A model generated the notes under the pieces. That model saw nothing but the letters and a program-made list of their open reading frames with translations. It was not told the DNA's origin and made no database searches. Made by a program: the position numbers and the translations under genes. Below, one piece after another: positions 17,378 to 26,086 of a stretch of DNA of 64,000 nucleotides. Location of the stretch: positions 229,127 to 293,126 of the forward strand of contig CAJSZV010000001.1 of assembly GCA_910574345.1 (NCBI GenBank), in the 5' to 3' direction. The stretch's first letter is position 1. Every line of letters starts with the position of its first letter. Source of the stretch: Clostridiaceae bacterium. GTDB taxonomy: Bacteria; Bacillota; Clostridia; Lachnospirales; Lachnospiraceae.

Positions 17378-19075
17378 GTGAAAGAGAGGGGAAAGATTTT
17401 GCAGAAAAACGGGAAAAGAGCCATTGCCATAATGCTGTCTGTATTAATGATAACAGTTAGTCCGGCTGCATATGTATGGGCAGAAGAGACGAGCCGGTCA
17501 GAAGACAGGAGCCAGCCGGGAGAAATCGGCCAGCCAGATAAAGCGGACCGGACAGAAGGAAGCAGCCGGTCGGCCCAAACAGGCGAGCCGGGAGAAAGCA
17601 GCCAGTCGGCCCAAACAGGCGAGCCGGGAGAAAGCGGCCAATCGGCCCAAACAGGCGGGACAGGAGAAAGGGGCCGGTCGGCCCAAACAGGCGAGCCAGG
17701 AAAAAGCAGCCAGTCGGCCCAAACAGGCCAGCCGGGAGAAAGCAGCCAGCCAAGCAGAAAGGGTCAGACAGAAGAGACCAGCCAATCAGCCCAGACAGGC
17801 GAACCAGAAGAAAGCAGCCATCCCTCCCAGACAGGCGAACCAGAAGAAAACAGCCATCCCTCCCAGACAGGCGAACCAGAAGAAAGCAGCCATCCCTCCC
17901 AGACAGGCGAACCAGAAGAAAGCAGCCATCCCTCCCAAACCGGCGGGCCGGAAGAGACCAGCTATCCCTCCCGGTCAGACGAGCCAGAAGAAAGCAGCCA
18001 TCCCTCCCAGTCAGACGAGCCAGGAGAAACCAGCCAGCCAGCCCAAGCCGACAAGCCGGAGGAGACCAGTCAGGACAGCGGCGCAGACCAGAGCACAGAT
18101 GCTTCTGAGGAAAATAGGGGAGGCCGAATCAATGAGGTACATCCCATAGAAGACAAGAAAAAGGAACAGGTATTCCAGGTTATTCTGCCGACTAACACCG
18201 CTCACATCTTTGACTTTATTATGGATCCTCAGGAGTTAATCAGCAAAACGGAAGCTGCCGCTTATGACGGAAGCAGATTTGAAGAGGGAGCCACTTTATT
18301 CTTCAAACGTTCCGACGGAGAGTCAGACGAAGAGTACAGCAGTTTCAGCGATGTGGTCAGGATTATGAATGCAGGCACGGCAGCGGTGAATGTAAGCCTT
18401 ACAGCCTATATCTCCCCGTCGTCGATTGCAGGACTCGCCATGACGGATGATCCGGATTTTTTGGATGATGAAAATCCAAGCTTATATCTGGCATTGACGG
18501 ACGGGGAGGAGACCGTTCCGATTAACAGCCAGTATGGGGCTTCCATTGATGCCTGGATTGAGGGGGCGGGAGACGGCGAATATCATGCCTATTCTTTCCA
18601 GCTTACCGGTGCGGTTAACAGAAACGGAGACTGGTCTCAATTGACCCATGTAGCTCCTGAGGTAACCGTTACATGGGAGGTGACCATGGATGAGGATTCG
18701 CTGGAAAACGAGATCACAGGGGTAAACGAGGCTATATGGGAAAATAAAAGTACTCCGGGAAACGGGAGTAAAGAGCCCTATCCCGGAGACAGCAGCGGCC
18801 CAGAAGAAAAGGAAGGACTATCCCAGAATGATTTCCTGAAAAGCCCGGATACACTGCTGATTCCTGGAACGGTCCAGAACCGCATAAAAGACGGTATCAA
18901 AAGAATGGCCAAGTCCTTCCAGAAGAAGTTCCTGCCACCATCGGGCTACCTTGTAAGGGTCATTTCGGAATACGCCGCAGCCGTAAGCACCCAGAACCAG
19001 GTGCTTTGCGCCCTGCCGGGCGAAGAGGCACAGCGCCAGTTTCATCCGCCTTTTCATCACGGCCTCCGCCTCTGA
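17378..19075 (+). CDS. Secreted repeat-rich surface protein, probably C-terminally truncated
   Basis: About 565 residues from a GTG at 17378; a TTG at 17399 with GAGGGG upstream is an alternative start. A signal peptide is clear (basic KNGKRA, hydrophobic IAIMLSVLMITVSPAAYV, cleavage after VWA). Residues ~62-241 are fifteen 12-residue units of the type SSHPSQTGEPEE, a stalk-like Ser/Gly/Glu/Pro repeat. Residues ~245-460 look like a beta-rich extracellular domain (VFQVILPTNTAHIFDFIMDP, then SFSDVVRIMNAGT). No LPXTG, SLH or other anchor is present. The last ~86 codons overlap, on the opposite strand, the coding region of the PARG gene and read there as unrelated low-complexity sequence. The natural C-terminus therefore appears lost. 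Confidence 0.75.
   Translation: MKERGKILQKNGKRAIAIMLSVLMITVSPAAYVWAEETSRSEDRSQPGEIGQPDKADRTEGSSRSAQTGEPGESSQSAQTGEPGESGQSAQTGGTGERGRSAQTGEPGKSSQSAQTGQPGESSQPSRKGQTEETSQSAQTGEPEESSHPSQTGEPEENSHPSQTGEPEESSHPSQTGEPEESSHPSQTGGPEETSYPSRSDEPEESSHPSQSDEPGETSQPAQADKPEETSQDSGADQSTDASEENRGGRINEVHPIEDKKKEQVFQVILPTNTAHIFDFIMDPQELISKTEAAAYDGSRFEEGATLFFKRSDGESDEEYSSFSDVVRIMNAGTAAVNVSLTAYISPSSIAGLAMTDDPDFLDDENPSLYLALTDGEETVPINSQYGASIDAWIEGAGDGEYHAYSFQLTGAVNRNGDWSQLTHVAPEVTVTWEVTMDEDSLENEITGVNEAIWENKSTPGNGSKEPYPGDSSGPEEKEGLSQNDFLKSPDTLLIPGTVQNRIKDGIKRMAKSFQKKFLPPSGYLVRVISEYAAAVSTQNQVLCALPGEEAQRQFHPPFHHGLRL
17561..18100 (+). repeat. 36-nt coding tandem repeat (15 units of 12 residues)
   Basis: Within the surface protein gene, fifteen in-frame units encode variants of SSQSAQTGEPGE (early units) and SSHPSQTGEPEE (later units). 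The middle units at about 17800-17950 are nearly identical, which suggests recent expansion and likely length variation between strains. Other frames across this stretch also stay open only because of the repeat. Confidence 0.85.
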
Positions 19076-19690
19076 GCTATCCTCGCCTTTCATGATTACC
19101 TGCCCCATGTTGACAGCCGGCAGAGTCAGAACAGATGCCTTCACCGGAGTTTCCACGAGACGGAAAGTCTCATCCCGGAAAAAGATCACATCCGGTGCAT
19201 AGATTCCATAATCGGTGTACATCATGGAGGACTGGGCCCGGTTGGCCCGGTAGTATTCTTCATGACGGGTCAATGCCCGGTAGAGGGTTCCGGAGGCAGC
19301 CAGACTTTCCTCCTGGGCCATGGCGCCGTTTAGGAAACCGCCGCCGGGATTCTTGGCGCTGGCAAAATTCAGCACACCGATGGAGGATTTTCCTTCTTCC
19401 TTTAGCCGGCGGACTGCCGCCACAGTGGCCAGATTTTCCAGTGTGGTTTTTCTTCTTACTTCCTCTGGTGTGCAGGAGATTCTTTCCCTTTCCTCATATT
19501 GTTTTAAAAGCTCCTGGCCTTGGGCAGGCGTGATCAGAAAACTGGCCTCCAGGGAGCGCTCCATGTCCTCTTTTATATCAATGCTTTTGCCTGAGTTGTC
19601 AGAAGGCTTTGGAAACGTTTTCCAGGGCAGATCATAATATCCCTGTTTCATGATCTCAAGGGTTTCTCTTGCAACCGCTTTTCGGTCCAT
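18818..19690 (-). CDS. Microbial-type poly(ADP-ribose) glycohydrolase (TIGR02452 family)
   Basis: About 290 residues starting at MDRKAVARETLEIMKQGYY, the usual opening of this family; the start lies one base beyond the upstream gene's stop, so the two are translationally coupled. An extension to 19762 would overlap that gene by 71 nt. The bacterial PARG signature is intact: NPGGGF at 114-119 with GGG at 116-118, and QEE at 126-128. MYTDYGIYAPDVIFFRD and LGAYGCGVFRNDP are the other macrodomain landmarks. The enzyme is expected to hydrolyse poly- or mono-ADP-ribose linkages in the cytoplasm. Its operon partner is a NADAR-Nudix-wHTH fusion. Its 3' end overlaps the convergent surface protein gene by 258 nt. 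Confidence 0.88.
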   Translation of the reverse strand: MDRKAVARETLEIMKQGYYDLPWKTFPKPSDNSGKSIDIKEDMERSLEASFLITPAQGQELLKQYEERERISCTPEEVRRKTTLENLATVAAVRRLKEEGKSSIGVLNFASAKNPGGGFLNGAMAQEESLAASGTLYRALTRHEEYYRANRAQSSMMYTDYGIYAPDVIFFRDETFRLVETPVKASVLTLPAVNMGQVIMKGEDSSEAEAVMKRRMKLALCLFARQGAKHLVLGAYGCGVFRNDPYKVARWWQELLLEGLGHSFDTVFYAVLDRSRNQQCIRAFQEIILG

Positions 19691-19691
19691 T

Positions 19692-21155
19692 TCATTCACA
19701 TCCTTTTTTATAAAGCCTGGAAGGGCGGTGCCCGCCATGCTCTGCAAACTGTTCTGTTTCATGTACCATAGTTACTGCCTTGCGGCGGAAAGCCGCTGTG
19801 GGAAGCTCCTGGTCCAGGACTGCCTCATAGACCTGCTGAAGCTCTGTGAGAGTAAAGTATTCCGGCATCAGATGAATGGCCAGATCCGTATACTTTAATT
19901 TCCCGCGAAGCCGTTCCAGGCCGCAGGCCGCAATGCGTGGGTGGTCGAAGGCAAGGCCGTCGTTGGATCGTATCCGGCATTGATTAAAGGTCTCATGAAC
20001 TCCTTTTTCCAGCAGAGCTTTCAGGGTGATATCTTCATGGGACAGTTCCAGCTCCCACAGTTCTTTGTCGTTTTCTTGGGAAACCATTCTTAAGGTTACC
20101 TTAAACCAGGCGGCCTGCTGCGCGTCGTCGCCGGCCTTGACGGTGACCTGACTGCTGTCGATTAAGGCCATGTAGGAACAGCTCATAACCCAGGTGCGGG
20201 GGTCCCTTTCTGGCTGGCTGAAGGTATAAAGCTGTTCCAGATAGACATGATCCACACCTGTTTCCTCCCGAAGTTCCCGTGCTGCTGCCTCCTCCGTGGT
20301 TTCTGTGGGACGGACGAACCCTCCCGGCAGGGCCCAGCGGTTTAAGTATGGATGGCCGCCCCGGCGGATCAGAAGAAGCCGAAGCTCCTTTCCGGGAAGC
20401 TTCCGATAGTTTTCTTCTCTTTCATCGGTGACGGTAAAGATTACCATGTCTGCCGCCACAGAAGGCCTGGGGTAATCTCCCGGTTCATAGGCTGCCAGAA
20501 ATTCTTCCTCAGTCAGTCCGTCTTTGTCCCGCAGTCCTTCAAAACCAGGGGGAGCACTGAAAGAGGAAGTTTCTGAGAGAAAAGCCTCATTGCCGTCTGA
20601 TTCTTCCTTCTTAAGAAGCAGATCCCGCACTTCAGTCAGGGCAAAGCCCAAAAGATTGGTTCCCTTCCACTTGGGAGGACAGGCTGCATCCGGATTGGTT
20701 TTTCCCATGCCGATTCCCCAGATCCGGTCTCTGGGGCTTGCTTCCACCAGAATCCGGCGGCGTGTGGTTCTTAAGAATTCCCAAAGCTCCTGGTTCTGAG
20801 AAAACTTGGCTGTGTTTCCCTTCTTCACGATATCATAACACTGACTGTCCCAGCGCTCCTTATGGAAATCTTTTACGGCACGGCCATAGGCTTTCATCTC
20901 CTTCGGATGGGAGGCGCTCATAATCTTTGCAAGCATCTCCTCATCTCCAAACATCCTTGCCTTCTCGGCCATCATATATTGTTCCGCACAGCTGTATTCC
21001 ACACCGTCCACCTGAAAATGACATGGCCACCACTGACTTAGGCAGGCCTCATTAATGCGGCCGTCAGAGGGGGGAGTGTGCCCCCAGAAAAACAGATACT
21101 TGAAATGTTCCCCTGCTGCCCAGGCTTTCCTCAAATCCTCAATATTGTAAATCAT
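19692..21155 (-). CDS. NADAR (YbiA-like)-Nudix hydrolase-NrtR-like winged-helix fusion
   Basis: About 487 residues from the ATG at 21155, preceded by GGGGAGGAA at good spacing. Three regions are visible. Residues ~1-180 match NADAR/YbiA (FFWGHTP, LSQWWPCHF, AEQYMMAEKA, RDRIWGIGM). Residues ~230-390 are a Nudix domain with the full Nudix box at 279-301 (GGFVRPT through REETGV). Residues ~405-465 resemble the winged helix of NrtR-type NAD regulators (LRGKLKYTDLAIHLMPEYFT, then FRRKAVTMV). NADAR proteins are known to act on ADP-ribosyl or related N-glycosidic bonds; NrtR proteins bind ADP-ribose and repress NAD genes. The fusion could therefore degrade ADP-ribose and regulate its own promoter (inference). 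It is the first gene of a two-gene operon with PARG. Confidence 0.87.
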   Translation of the reverse strand: MIYNIEDLRKAWAAGEHFKYLFFWGHTPPSDGRINEACLSQWWPCHFQVDGVEYSCAEQYMMAEKARMFGDEEMLAKIMSASHPKEMKAYGRAVKDFHKERWDSQCYDIVKKGNTAKFSQNQELWEFLRTTRRRILVEASPRDRIWGIGMGKTNPDAACPPKWKGTNLLGFALTEVRDLLLKKEESDGNEAFLSETSSFSAPPGFEGLRDKDGLTEEEFLAAYEPGDYPRPSVAADMVIFTVTDEREENYRKLPGKELRLLLIRRGGHPYLNRWALPGGFVRPTETTEEAAARELREETGVDHVYLEQLYTFSQPERDPRTWVMSCSYMALIDSSQVTVKAGDDAQQAAWFKVTLRMVSQENDKELWELELSHEDITLKALLEKGVHETFNQCRIRSNDGLAFDHPRIAACGLERLRGKLKYTDLAIHLMPEYFTLTELQQVYEAVLDQELPTAAFRRKAVTMVHETEQFAEHGGHRPSRLYKKGCE

Positions 21156-21181
21156 GGAAATTCCTCCCCAGATATGAATGT

Positions 21182-21208
21182 TAGATATTATCAAGTTGAT
21201 ATTATCAA
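21182..21208 (-). promoter_or_regulatory. Two tandem 13-bp palindromic operators
   Basis: TAGATATTATCAA (21182-21194) and TTGATATTATCAA (21196-21208) are adjacent palindromes, centres 14 bp apart. The second is perfect around its central base. They lie directly downstream of the minus-strand -10 box, over the expected transcription start, a repressor position. The likely ligand is the winged-helix part of the gene they precede (inference). Confidence 0.65.
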
Positions 21209-21217
21209 TTTGAAAGT

Positions 21218-21246
21218 ATTATAAAACCATATGATGAAAATGTCAA
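21218..21246 (-). promoter_or_regulatory. Sigma-A promoter of the NADAR-PARG operon
   Basis: On the minus strand TTGACA (21241-21246) and TATAAT (21218-21223) are separated by exactly 17 nt. Both hexamers are full consensus. Confidence 0.85.
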
Positions 21247-21325
21247 CAGAAATTTTATAGCCTTACCTTCCGCAGACAGAGTCCTTTAGGAGAAACAGAA
21301 GGAGGAGGCTTTGCAAAAATCTCCC

Positions 21326-21354
21326 TTGTTTCCTGTCTTCAACTGTAGTAAAAT
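21326..21354 (+). promoter_or_regulatory. Probable promoter of galM
   Basis: TTGTTT (21326-21331) and TAAAAT (21349-21354) are spaced 17 nt, about 50 nt upstream of the galM start. It is divergent from the NADAR operon promoter. Confidence 0.5.
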
Positions 21355-21404
21355 AATGGAAGAAACCGCAGCAGCGAAAAAGTACATATCAGGAGGTAAA
21401 TCAC

Positions 21405-22466
21405 ATGGGATATACAAAGACGGAATTAGGAATCATGGATGACGGAAAGCCGGTATACCGCTACACGCTTACCAATGAGAACGGCGTGTCGGCATCCTTC
21501 ACGGATCTTGGAGGCGTATGGCTGACTATGATGGTGCCGGACAGAGACGGGAAGATGGCGGATGTGGTTCTGGGATATGATACCGTAGACATGTTTTTGC
21601 ACGGTTCCGGTCACCTGGGGGAACCTGTAGGACGGTATGCCAACCGCATCGGAGGGGCTCATTTTACTCTGAACGGCAAAGAGTATGAGCTGGCTAGGAA
21701 CTCGGCGGGAGTGAACAACCTTCACAGCGGTCCTGACTTTTACAGAAACCGTGTGTGGGATGCGGAAGCGGAAGAGAGCGAGCTGGGAACTGCCATCCGG
21801 TTTTCCCTGTTCAGCCCTGACGGAGACCAGGGATATCCGGGCAATGCCCATGTAACTGTCAGCTATACCCTGACTGCCGACAACAGCCTGAAACTGGATT
21901 ACCATATGGTATGTGATGCGGATACCATTGCCAATTTTACAAACCATGCCTATTTTAACCTGGCTGGTCATGATTCCGGATGCGCTATGAATCAGAAAGT
22001 GTGGATGGATGCGGATTATTTTACGGTTACAGATAAGAATTCCATTCCCACGGGAGAACTTGTTCCTGTGAAAGGCACTCCCATGGATTTTACGGAGATG
22101 AAGCCTCTTGCCAGAGACATTGACGCGGATTATGAACCCCTTAAGACAGGAGGCGGTTATGACCATAACTGGTGCTTCAACCACAAACCGGGAGAGATGT
22201 CTTTGTGCGCCAGGGCAGCAGATGAAGAAAGCGGGCGTGTGATGGAGGTGTATACGGATCTTCCCGGCGTTCAGCTCTATACAGGCAACAATTTAAGTCC
22301 TTCCTATACGGGAAAGGGCGGTGTTCATTATCATGCAAGAGACGGATATTGTTTCGAGACTCAGAATTATCCTGATGCGGTGAACAAGGAGAATTTCCCG
22401 TCGCCGGTGGTGAAGGCGGGGGAAGAATACAAGACTTCCACCATTTATAAATTTTCGGTTTTGTAG
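21405..22466 (+). CDS. galM: Aldose 1-epimerase (galactose mutarotase)
   Basis: About 353 residues, ATG preceded by AGGAGGTAAATC. It interconverts alpha and beta anomers of galactose or glucose. Family features: RYANRIGGAHFTLNGKEY, NLHSGP with the binding histidine at ~107, NFTNHAYFNLAG with the catalytic histidine at ~181, and the catalytic base in YCFETQNYPD (Glu ~318). Length is standard for GalM. No signal peptide, so it is cytoplasmic. It stands alone, with no Leloir genes nearby; topB follows 76 nt later on the same strand. Confidence 0.93.
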   Translation: MGYTKTELGIMDDGKPVYRYTLTNENGVSASFTDLGGVWLTMMVPDRDGKMADVVLGYDTVDMFLHGSGHLGEPVGRYANRIGGAHFTLNGKEYELARNSAGVNNLHSGPDFYRNRVWDAEAEESELGTAIRFSLFSPDGDQGYPGNAHVTVSYTLTADNSLKLDYHMVCDADTIANFTNHAYFNLAGHDSGCAMNQKVWMDADYFTVTDKNSIPTGELVPVKGTPMDFTEMKPLARDIDADYEPLKTGGGYDHNWCFNHKPGEMSLCARAADEESGRVMEVYTDLPGVQLYTGNNLSPSYTGKGGVHYHARDGYCFETQNYPDAVNKENFPSPVVKAGEEYKTSTIYKFSVL

Positions 22467-22542
22467 TCCGGAGGCGAAAGGACAGAAGAATATGCCAAAA
22501 TCATATCCGGCAGGATGAAAAATAAGACGAGCGGGGTAATAC

Positions 22543-24630
22543 ATGACGAAATCTTTATACATAGCGGAAAAACCCAGCGTGGCCCAGGAATTTGCCAATG
22601 CACTGAAGAAAAATTGGCGGCGTGGCGACGGATATATGGAGGCGGAAGATGCTATCGTTACCTGGTGTGTGGGACATCTGGTGACTATGAGCTACCCTGA
22701 CGCCTATGACCCAAAGTACAAGCGCTGGAGCCTGGAGACTTTGCCATTTTTACCCAGGGAATTTAAGTATCAGGTCATTGAGAATGTGAGCAGACAGTTT
22801 GGCATTGTAAAGGGTCTGCTCAACAGACAGGATGTGGACATCATTTACATCTGTACTGACTCCGGACGGGAGGGGGAATATATCTACCGCCTGGTGGACC
22901 AGATGGCCGGAGTCCATGATAAAAAGAGAAAAAGGGTGTGGATTGATTCCCAGACAGAGGAGGAAATCCTGCGTGGTATCCGGGACGCCAGGGACTGGAG
23001 TGAATACGACAATCTTTCGGCGTCCGCCTACCTGCGGGCCAAAGAAGACTATCTGATGGGAATCAATTTTTCGCGTCTTTTGACCTTGAAATACGGCAGT
23101 GTGATATCAGGATATCTGAAAACAGACAGGACTGTGCTGTCCGTGGGCCGGGTTATGACCTGTGTTTTGGGAATGACTGTCCGGCGGGAGCGGGAGATAC
23201 GCAATTTTGTGAAGACGCCGTTTTACCGCGTTGTGGGAACATTCGCGGTTTCGGAAACCGGGGCAGACCAGAAAGGAATTAGAGCGCCCTTGACCATGGA
23301 CGCAGAGTGGCGCAGTGTGGAGGGGTCTAAGTATTATGGGACTCCCTGTCTTTATAAGGAAAACGGATTCAGGGAGCGAAAGCATGCCCAGGAGCTTATT
23401 GATGACCTTCTGAAGGAGCCGCCTGTCACAGCTGTTGTGGCTAAGATCGAGAAGAAGAAGGAGACAAAGAATCCGCCTCTTCTCTATAATCTGGCGGAAC
23501 TCCAAAATGACTGTTCCAGGATGTTTAAGATCAGCCCTGACGAGACCTTAAGGGTGGTGCAGGAACTGTATGAGAAAAAGCTGGTGACCTATCCGAGAAC
23601 CGACGCAAGAGTTCTCTCCACAGCCGTGGCAAAGGAGATTCATAAGAATATCGGCGGTCTCAAAGGCTTTGAGCCTTTGGGCGTCTTCGCATCGGAGATC
23701 CTGGAGGCAGGAACCTTTAAGGGGATCGCAAAGACCCGGTACGTCAATGACAAGCAGATCACAGATCACTATGCCATCGTTCCAACGGGGCAGGGCCTGT
23801 CCGCCCTGCGGGGGCTGCCGCCTCTGTCTGTGAAAGTCTATGAGGTGATTGCCAGAAGATTCTTAAGTATTTTCTATCCGCCGGCAGTCTATCAGAAGTT
23901 CAGTCTGGATCTTGAGCGGAAGAAAGAGCATTTTTTTGCCGGTTTCCGTGTTCTTGCGGATCAGGGATATCTGAAAGTGGCGGATGTGTCCGGCGGAAAA
24001 AAGAAGACGGAACAGAAAGAGGAACCCGAAGGAGAAAAAGGGACCGGCAAGGCCGGGGACAAGGAAAAAGAGGAAAGTGACCAGTTTCAGAAGAATGTGG
24101 ACAATCCGGAATTTATTCGGCTTCTTAGCTCACTCAAAAAGGGAATGATTCTGGATATCAGCGGGTTTGCCGTTAAGGAGGGGGAGACCTCCCCGCCGAA
24201 ACGCTACACCTCCGGTTCCATGATCCTGGCCATGGAGAATGCGGGACAGCTCATTGAGGATGAAGAACTGCGGGCACAGATCAAGGGCAGCGGCATCGGA
24301 ACCAGCGCTACCAGGGCGGAGATCTTAAAGAAGCTGGTGAATATTAAGTATCTGGCTCTCAACGGCAAGACCCAGATGATCACGCCCACCCTTCTGGGGG
24401 AGATGATCTTTGATGTGGTCAGCGCTTCCATAAAGCAGCTTTTGAACCCAGATCTGACGGCCAGCTGGGAAAAAGGGCTTACTTATGTGGCAGAGGGAAC
24501 CATCACGCCCCAGGAATATATGGATAAACTGGAACGCTTCGTGGCAGGGCGGACTTACAACGTGCTGAGGATTCATAATCAGTATGAGCTGAGAGAATAT
24601 TTTGACGCGGCGGCCAAATATTATAAATAG
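22543..24630 (+). CDS. topB: DNA topoisomerase III-type (type IA) topoisomerase
   Basis: About 695 residues. The TOPRIM part starts SLYIAEKPSVAQ (Glu 9) and contains CTDSGREGE, the acidic metal motif. The active-site tyrosine is Tyr 350 in LVTYPRTDAR. GSGIGTSATRAEIL and LNPDLTASWEKG are typical of the TopB branch. A charged insert rich in Lys/Glu (about residues 485-515, GGKKKTEQKEEPEGEKG) precedes a conserved MILDI strand. No C-terminal zinc ribbons are present. The enzyme relaxes or decatenates DNA through single-strand passage. It is a chromosomal-looking copy with base usage like its neighbours, not adjacent to conjugation genes. Confidence 0.92.
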   Translation: MTKSLYIAEKPSVAQEFANALKKNWRRGDGYMEAEDAIVTWCVGHLVTMSYPDAYDPKYKRWSLETLPFLPREFKYQVIENVSRQFGIVKGLLNRQDVDIIYICTDSGREGEYIYRLVDQMAGVHDKKRKRVWIDSQTEEEILRGIRDARDWSEYDNLSASAYLRAKEDYLMGINFSRLLTLKYGSVISGYLKTDRTVLSVGRVMTCVLGMTVRREREIRNFVKTPFYRVVGTFAVSETGADQKGIRAPLTMDAEWRSVEGSKYYGTPCLYKENGFRERKHAQELIDDLLKEPPVTAVVAKIEKKKETKNPPLLYNLAELQNDCSRMFKISPDETLRVVQELYEKKLVTYPRTDARVLSTAVAKEIHKNIGGLKGFEPLGVFASEILEAGTFKGIAKTRYVNDKQITDHYAIVPTGQGLSALRGLPPLSVKVYEVIARRFLSIFYPPAVYQKFSLDLERKKEHFFAGFRVLADQGYLKVADVSGGKKKTEQKEEPEGEKGTGKAGDKEKEESDQFQKNVDNPEFIRLLSSLKKGMILDISGFAVKEGETSPPKRYTSGSMILAMENAGQLIEDEELRAQIKGSGIGTSATRAEILKKLVNIKYLALNGKTQMITPTLLGEMIFDVVSASIKQLLNPDLTASWEKGLTYVAEGTITPQEYMDKLERFVAGRTYNVLRIHNQYELREYFDAAAKYYK

Positions 24631-24706
24631 GCGGCGGTTCAGACGGTGCGTCTTTCTGCCCGCCTGAACCGTTAATAAACAGAAGTTTGGAAAGGAGTTC
24701 ATTGAC

Positions 24707-25384
24707 ATGAAAAAAGATCAGATGACCATAAAGGAACTGTTTGACCTGCATAAGAGTATGGCAGGAGAGTACCTGGAGAAATATACCTATCCATGGGAGG
24801 TGCTGCCCCATATCGGTGAGATCGTGAAGGAGCTGGGAAAGAATCTGCCGGAAGATGAGTACGAGCAGAAAGGGGAAACCATCTGGGTTCACAAGACCGT
24901 GGAGATTCCCCATACGGCGACTCTTAAGGGGCCGGTAATTCTGGGAAAGAATGTGGAAGTGCGGCCAGGAGCATTTATCAGGGGAAATGTACTGGTAGGA
25001 GAGGGCTCTGTAGTGGGAAATTCTACGGAGCTTAAGAATGTGATCATCTTTGACAGCGTTCAGGTGCCTCATTACAATTATGTGGGGGATTCCATCTTGG
25101 GATATAAGTCTCACATGGGCGCGTCATCTCTCACCTCCAATGTGAAATCCGATAAGACTTTAGTGAAGGTTCACGGGGAAGAGGGCGACATTGAGACAGG
25201 GCTTAAAAAGTTCGGCGCTGCCGTCGGCGATTATGTGGAGGTGGGCTGCGGCTCTGTCCTCAATCCCGGAACAGTAGTGGGAAGACACAGCAACATTTAC
25301 CCTCTGTCCAGCGTCAGGGGATGTGTGGATAAAAACTCTATCTACAAGAGAGAGGGAGAGATTGCAAAAAAAAGAGAGGGGTAA
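24707..25384 (+). CDS. Left-handed beta-helix (hexapeptide) transferase-like protein
   Basis: About 225 residues, ATG preceded by GGAAAGGAG. After an alpha-helical N-terminus (~1-60) come hexapeptide turns: ATLKGPVILGKNVEVRPGAF, IRGNVLVGEGSVVGNSTELK, VGCGSVLNPGTVVGRHSNIY. This left-handed beta-helix fold is shared by GlmU C-terminal domains and related acyl/nucleotidyl transferases. The pattern KNVIIFDSVQVPHYNYVGDS resembles nucleotide-sugar pyrophosphorylase-associated helices. No nucleotidyltransferase domain is present, so an acyltransferase or regulatory role is more likely; the substrate cannot be told. Confidence 0.75.
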   Translation: MKKDQMTIKELFDLHKSMAGEYLEKYTYPWEVLPHIGEIVKELGKNLPEDEYEQKGETIWVHKTVEIPHTATLKGPVILGKNVEVRPGAFIRGNVLVGEGSVVGNSTELKNVIIFDSVQVPHYNYVGDSILGYKSHMGASSLTSNVKSDKTLVKVHGEEGDIETGLKKFGAAVGDYVEVGCGSVLNPGTVVGRHSNIYPLSSVRGCVDKNSIYKREGEIAKKREG

Positions 25385-25420
25385 AAAAAGAAGGCCGGAG
25401 GCGTGAGAGCATCCGGCCTT
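25383..25420 (-). terminator. Rho-independent terminator of the upp operon
   Basis: AAGGCCGGA (25391-25399) pairs with TCCGGCCTT (25412-25420). On the minus strand the stem is followed by CTTTTTTT, so it terminates transcripts leaving upp; it may also help stop the convergent plus-strand gene. Confidence 0.8.
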
Positions 25421-25431
25421 TGCAACGGCGC

Positions 25432-26061
25432 TTATTTGGTTCCGAAGATTCGATCGCCTGCGTCTCCCAGCCCGGGACAGATATAGGCGTTTTCATTGAG
25501 GCAGCGGTCTAAGTGGCCCACATAGATATGGATGTCCGGATGAGCCTCGTGGAGGCGTTTTAAGCCTTCGGGGGCGGCGATAATGGACATGAATTTGATA
25601 TGTCTGCCGCCATGCTCCTTGATAAAGTCAACGGCAGCTACGCCGGAACCGCCGGTGGCCAGCATGGGATCCGTGACTACGATGGTCCGCTGATCAATAG
25701 GGCTTGGGAGCTTGCAGTAGTATTCATGAGGCTCGTGAGTCTCTTCATCCCGATAAAGGCCGATATGTCCCACTTTGGCGGAAGGCACCAGGGCAAGAAT
25801 GCCGTTAACCATACCCAGGCCCGCTCGGAGAATGGGGACAATTGCCAGTTTCTTGCCGGCGATCATGGGAGTCATGCAGGTCTCGATGGGGGTCTCTACC
25901 TCTACGTCTTCCAAGGGAAGATCACGGAGGGCTTCATATCCCATGAGCATGGCGATCTCTTCAATGAGAGAACGGAACTCATTGGTTCCCGTGTTCTTGT
26001 CCCGCAGTTTGGAGATCTTGTGCTGGATCAGAGGGTGGCTGAAAATCGTTACGTTATCCAT
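25432..26061 (-). CDS. upp: Uracil phosphoribosyltransferase
   Basis: About 209 residues from the ATG at 26061 (AAAGGA upstream), the standard length for UPRT. The enzyme converts uracil and PRPP to UMP in pyrimidine salvage. Diagnostic segments are [30 protein letters not shown], the PRPP-binding [13 protein letters not shown] and the C-terminal uracil-binding [16 protein letters not shown]. It lies 25 nt downstream of a lipoprotein gene on the same strand and ends at a strong terminator. Confidence 0.95.
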   Translation of the reverse strand: MDNVTIFSHPLIQHKISKLRDKNTGTNEFRSLIEEIAMLMGYEALRDLPLEDVEVETPIETCMTPMIAGKKLAIVPILRAGLGMVNGILALVPSAKVGHIGLYRDEETHEPHEYYCKLPSPIDQRTIVVTDPMLATGGSGVAAVDFIKEHGGRHIKFMSIIAAPEGLKRLHEAHPDIHIYVGHLDRCLNENAYICPGLGDAGDRIFGTK

Positions 26062-26086
26062 GGTAGAAAGTCCTTTCTTTATTCTC

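Noticed and set aside
17472-18149. Alternative-frame Lys/Arg/Ala-rich ORF inside the surface protein repeat
   Set aside because: The 36-nt repeat keeps other frames open by itself. Only the frame with signal peptide and external domain is supported.
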